7,765 nt of DNA from an uncultured Alphaproteobacteria bacterium. GTDB taxonomy: Bacteria; Pseudomonadota; Alphaproteobacteria; Caulobacterales; Hyphomonadaceae. The DNA is taken from assembly GCA_903831485.1 (NCBI GenBank), contig CAIKXW010000382.1, positions 1 through 7,765 of the forward strand, given 5' to 3'. Of the stretch, positions 6,322 through 7,765 are shown piece by piece (positions within the stretch are counted from its first letter, which is position 1; every line of letters starts with the position of its first letter). The notes beneath the pieces were generated by a model. It was given only the letters and a program-made list of their open reading frames with translations. It was not told where the DNA came from and searched no databases. Both the position numbers and the translations under genes were made by a program.

Positions 6322-6350
6322 ACTAGAGCGGGCTGATGCAAATTGTGCAA
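6322..6350 (-). promoter_or_regulatory. Candidate promoter of the XRE regulator gene
   Basis: On the - strand, TTGCAC (6345-6350) and TCTAGT (6322-6327) are separated by 17 bases, a sigma-70-like arrangement with fair matches. It would start transcription near 6315, giving a leader of about 130 bases. The -35 overlaps TTGCACAATTTGCA (6337-6350), a partly symmetric sequence that could be an operator. This is a weak prediction. Confidence 0.3.
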
Positions 6351-6460
6351 CGCAGCATCGATCGTCTGCTCAATTGGCGGACACCGGCGCCTTAGAACGC
6401 ATCAAAACAGTCACAATCAAAGCAAACGGCAGAATTTGGACGCATGTGCGAGAATTCGCC

Positions 6461-6488
6461 TTGAGGTTTTTGCGGTGCAGCGTAAAAC
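6461..6488 (+). promoter_or_regulatory. Sigma-70-like promoter of the small RNA
   Basis: TTGAGG (6461-6466) and TAAAAC (6483-6488) are 16 bases apart. A start 7 bases downstream falls at about 6495, exactly at the first base of the 5' hairpin of the RNA. The agreement between the predicted start and the RNA structure supports both calls, but no start site has been measured. Confidence 0.6.
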
Positions 6489-6512
6489 CAAAACGTGGCT
6501 CTTCGGAGCCGC
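6484..6512 (-). terminator. Possible terminator of the amidohydrolase transcript
   Basis: Read on the - strand, the GGCTC-CGAA-GAGCC stem (6497-6510) starts 8 bases after the amidohydrolase TAA and is followed by CGTTTTGGTTTT (6495 down to 6484), a T-rich tail. The stem has only 5 good pairs, so it is weak. The same DNA forms the 5' hairpin of the small RNA on the other strand. Confidence 0.45.
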
Positions 6513-6578
6513 TGCCCTTATGGGCGTTTCCTCCCTAAACTTTTGGCCGCGCTGGCATCCAGCGCGGCCATTTTCTTT
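6495..6578 (+). ncRNA. mmgR: Small regulatory RNA, alpha-r8/MmgR family (Rfam 'suhB' RNA)
   Basis: A predicted RNA of about 84 nt. In order: a 7-bp hairpin (6495-6512) capped by a C(UUCG)G tetraloop; a short hairpin with GCCC (6514-6517) and GGGC (6522-6525) around UUAU; the decamer UUUCCUCCCU (6527-6536); and a perfect 11-bp terminator stem, GGCCGCGCTGG (6545-6555) with CCAGCGCGGCC (6559-6569), followed by ATTTTCTTT. The size, the order of elements and the single-stranded decamer match what I recall of the alpha-r8 family, whose S. meliloti member MmgR is about 77 nt and limits polyhydroxybutyrate storage. The decamer is anti-Shine-Dalgarno-like, so it probably pairs with ribosome binding sites of target mRNAs, with Hfq in other species. 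Neighbouring N-formylglutamate amidohydrolase also agrees with my memory of the family's gene context. The 3' part is antisense to the amidohydrolase gene end. Family assignment is from memory, without a covariance-model search. Confidence 0.85.
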
Positions 6579-7528
6579 GTGCTTTCCTCGCCAAGTCCGA
6601 CATTCCGGCGCGCGAAACCGCAGATTTCCTGAGCAATTTCGCCCATATGCTGGCGCACGGTGAGGAAACCGTCGTGCGGTTCGACGCTGGCCTCGTCGAG
6701 GTAAAGCCGCCGTCGGACCTCGATCTGCAGGGCGTGGCGGCCGAGCGGGGGCTGGCCATGGGCCAGTGTCGCAAAACCGCCGGCGTAAGGGGTGTTCCGG
6801 GCCGTGGAGTAGCCGCGGGCGCGGAACAGGCTCTCGACCAGGTCAGTAAGGCCCGGGCCGCATGAGGCGCCGAAACGATCGCCGATGACGATGTCCGGGG
6901 AACGGGACGATGGCTCGGTTTCGGCCGGCATCGAGTGGCAGTCGATCAGCCAGGCCTGTCCGAACATCGCCTGGGCCCGCCGCATCAGGGCCTCGAGAGC
7001 CCTGTGGTAGGGGCGGTAGACCTGGTCCAGTCGGCGGTCGGCCTCTTCGCGCTTCAGCCTGTGGCGATAAATGGGCGCGCCGTTGAAGGCGACGCGGGGA
7101 ATGCAGCCGAGGCCTGCATCGACCCGTGGCGAACGCTGGGAAAACCAGGCAGGCGAAGGGTTTTCGAACATGTGCGGGTCTATTTCGGACTCGGCGCGGT
7201 TGAGATCGACGAAGCCGCGGGCCACCAGGCCGCAGATGACCGGCGCCCCCGACAGGTGAACCTCGGCCAGCAGGCGGTCGACATATGCGTCCTCGATGCG
7301 CCGCAGGTCGATCATCGACGCGGCGCAGGCCTCCAGGAAGCCCTTGGGATAGAGCCTGCCAGAGTGGGGGGAGGCGAAAACCACCGGGGATACGACCGAA
7401 ACAGGCTCGTCTATGGAAAAGGCAAAGCCTGCCCGGTCACCCTCGGGCGCGCCCCCGGCGGACCGGAATTCCGGGTCGGAAGACCCTGGATTCGAGAAGA
7501 TCGTGAGTCCGGGAAACATTCCGACCAT
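6518..7528 (-). CDS. N-formylglutamate amidohydrolase family protein
   Basis: A 336-residue member of the FGase family (PF05013), zinc-dependent hydrolases that release formate from N-formyl-L-glutamate at the end of one histidine-degradation route. Conserved blocks: ASPHSGRLYP (52-61), GFVDLNRAESEIDP (105-118), LIDCHSMP (194-201), DIVIGDRFG (212-220), NTPYAGGF (245-252) and HALQIEVRRRLY (265-276). His55, Asp197/His198 and the Glu270 region are the expected metal or catalytic positions. No other hut gene is nearby, so a role in histidine use is not established; many alphaproteobacterial copies lie beside cpdR. The frame has a stop two codons before the ATG at 7528, and no clear binding site there; Met4 is an alternative. 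The first 35 residues look non-conserved. The last 20 residues (317-336) lie opposite the small RNA. The gene is divergent from cpdR, 105 bases away. Confidence 0.92.
   Translation of the reverse strand: MVGMFPGLTIFSNPGSSDPEFRSAGGAPEGDRAGFAFSIDEPVSVVSPVVFASPHSGRLYPKGFLEACAASMIDLRRIEDAYVDRLLAEVHLSGAPVICGLVARGFVDLNRAESEIDPHMFENPSPAWFSQRSPRVDAGLGCIPRVAFNGAPIYRHRLKREEADRRLDQVYRPYHRALEALMRRAQAMFGQAWLIDCHSMPAETEPSSRSPDIVIGDRFGASCGPGLTDLVESLFRARGYSTARNTPYAGGFATLAHGQPPLGRHALQIEVRRRLYLDEASVEPHDGFLTVRQHMGEIAQEICGFARRNVGLGEESTKKMAALDASAAKSLGRKRP
6545..6578 (+). terminator. Rho-independent terminator of the small RNA
   Basis: A perfect 11-bp inverted repeat (6545-6555 and 6559-6569, loop CAT), extended by a U-A pair (6544/6570), precedes TTTTCTTT on the + strand. 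On the - strand the bases after the stem are A-rich (AAAAGTTTA), so the element is directional and serves the RNA, not the amidohydrolase. It lies inside the amidohydrolase coding sequence. Confidence 0.85.
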
Positions 7529-7633
7529 ATTTTAGGAGCGCTGCGCTCGGTCAAGCTCAACCGTTCATACCGGCTTTACCACGTGCACCGACAAATCGTA
7601 GCTTGATTCAGAGAGTCGGAAGTGCGGGACGCC
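7529..7633. promoter_or_regulatory. Divergent control region of amidohydrolase and cpdR
   Basis: This 105-base interval should contain the promoters of both genes. It has a perfect 6-bp inverted repeat with one base between, GAGCGC (7536-7541) and GCGCTC (7543-7548), close to the amidohydrolase start, and two GANTC sites, GATTC (7605-7609) and GAGTC (7613-7617), just before cpdR. No CtrA box of the TTAA-N7-TTAA type was found. Confidence 0.5.
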
Positions 7634-7765
7634 ATGGCCAAGATCCTACTCGCCGAAGACGATGACAGCCTGCGCGGCTTTCTCGTGAACGCGCTGAAGC
7701 GCGCCGGGCACGCCGTGAAGGATTTCGACGAGGGTCGTTCGGCCCTGAAAGCGCTTGAGCGGGAG
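7634..7765 (+). CDS. cpdR: CpdR-type response regulator (N-terminal 44 residues; 3' end outside window)
   Basis: The ATG at 7634 opens a frame running to the window edge, reading MAKILLAEDDDSLRGFLVNA and on to residue 44. This is the first strand and helix of a receiver domain: ILLAEDD (4-10) carries the acidic pocket Glu8-Asp9-Asp10, followed by SLRGFLVNALKRAGHAV. It closely resembles Caulobacter CpdR, a single-domain receiver that, when unphosphorylated, recruits the ClpXP protease to its substrates at the cell pole and is switched off by CckA-ChpT phosphorelay. The phosphoacceptor aspartate (around residue 51) is beyond the window. Position beside N-formylglutamate amidohydrolase agrees with the arrangement I remember in Caulobacterales. 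Other single receivers (DivK, PleD-type) differ at the N-terminus. Confident as a receiver, fairly confident as CpdR. Confidence 0.87.
   Translation, partial: MAKILLAEDDDSLRGFLVNALKRAGHAVKDFDEGRSALKALERE

Larger units (their letters stand above)
6182..6494. other. 313-base intergenic region: regulator promoter side and sRNA promoter side
   Basis: No protein gene is supported here; the short open frames on either strand lack binding sites and family features. On the - strand side it should hold the promoter and leader of the XRE gene; on the + strand side its right end holds the promoter of the small RNA. The middle part (about 6360-6460) is less GC-rich than the flanks, with AT-rich patches around 6401-6437. 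Confidence 0.6.

Noticed and set aside
6057..6350. A 97-codon - strand frame overlapping the start of the XRE gene.
   Set aside because: It shares DNA with the regulator in another frame; its product turns arginine/serine/proline-rich where it overlaps.
6441..6578. 6S RNA or the Caulobacter stress RNA GsrN as the identity of the RNA at 6495-6578.
   Set aside because: At about 84 nt it is too short for 6S RNA and lacks its long closing stem and central bubble. No GGAAC-type EcfG promoter is visible upstream, as GsrN would need. The exact UUUCCUCCCU decamer favours the alpha-r8 family.
6343..6663. A 106-codon + strand frame running through the small RNA and into the amidohydrolase region.
   Set aside because: No binding site and no family features; the promoter and terminator here fit a non-coding RNA better, and the frame runs past the terminator.

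Overview
The window comes from a GC-rich alphaproteobacterium, probably of the Caulobacterales/Hyphomonadaceae type. The evidence is a CpdR-type cell-cycle response regulator next to an N-formylglutamate amidohydrolase, a PraR/PhrR-like XRE regulator, and a class of lone acyl-CoA carboxyltransferase. Family placement is inference from protein sequence; there is no rRNA to confirm it. Almost the whole window is coding. No mobile element, CRISPR array or tRNA was seen.

Left part (1-2294): the 3' end of an unrecognised + strand gene and a small GNAT-fold acetyltransferase-like gene run rightward. They meet a leftward acyl-CoA carboxylase beta subunit gene, and the two genes share a CTAG that gives TAG to both. 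Centre (2295-3688): a 139-nt divergent control region separates the carboxylase from a rightward pair, an SCP2 sterol/lipid-carrier protein and an alpha/beta hydrolase of the lysophospholipase/monoacylglycerol lipase type, one base apart. Together these look like a small lipid/acyl-CoA module.

Right part (3743-6181), all leftward: a two-helix membrane protein of unknown function, a TerB-like protein, an inositol-monophosphatase-family histidinol phosphatase (HisN), and the XRE regulator. Regulator, hisN and terB are in line and may be one transcription unit; a GC-rich hairpin lies between the first two. Far right (6182-7765): a 313-nt stretch without protein genes, then the leftward amidohydrolase, and the first 44 codons of rightward cpdR at the window edge.

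The most interesting element is not a protein gene. At about 6495-6578 on the + strand there is a compact small RNA: a sigma-70-like promoter, a UUCG-capped hairpin, a second short hairpin, the unpaired decamer UUUCCUCCCU, and an 11-bp perfect GC-rich terminator stem with a U-rich tail. This layout matches the alphaproteobacterial alpha-r8/MmgR family (Rfam 'suhB' RNA), known from Sinorhizobium meliloti as a regulator of polyhydroxybutyrate storage. Its 3' half lies antisense to the last 20 codons of the amidohydrolase gene, so one stretch of DNA encodes both a protein tail and an RNA terminator.
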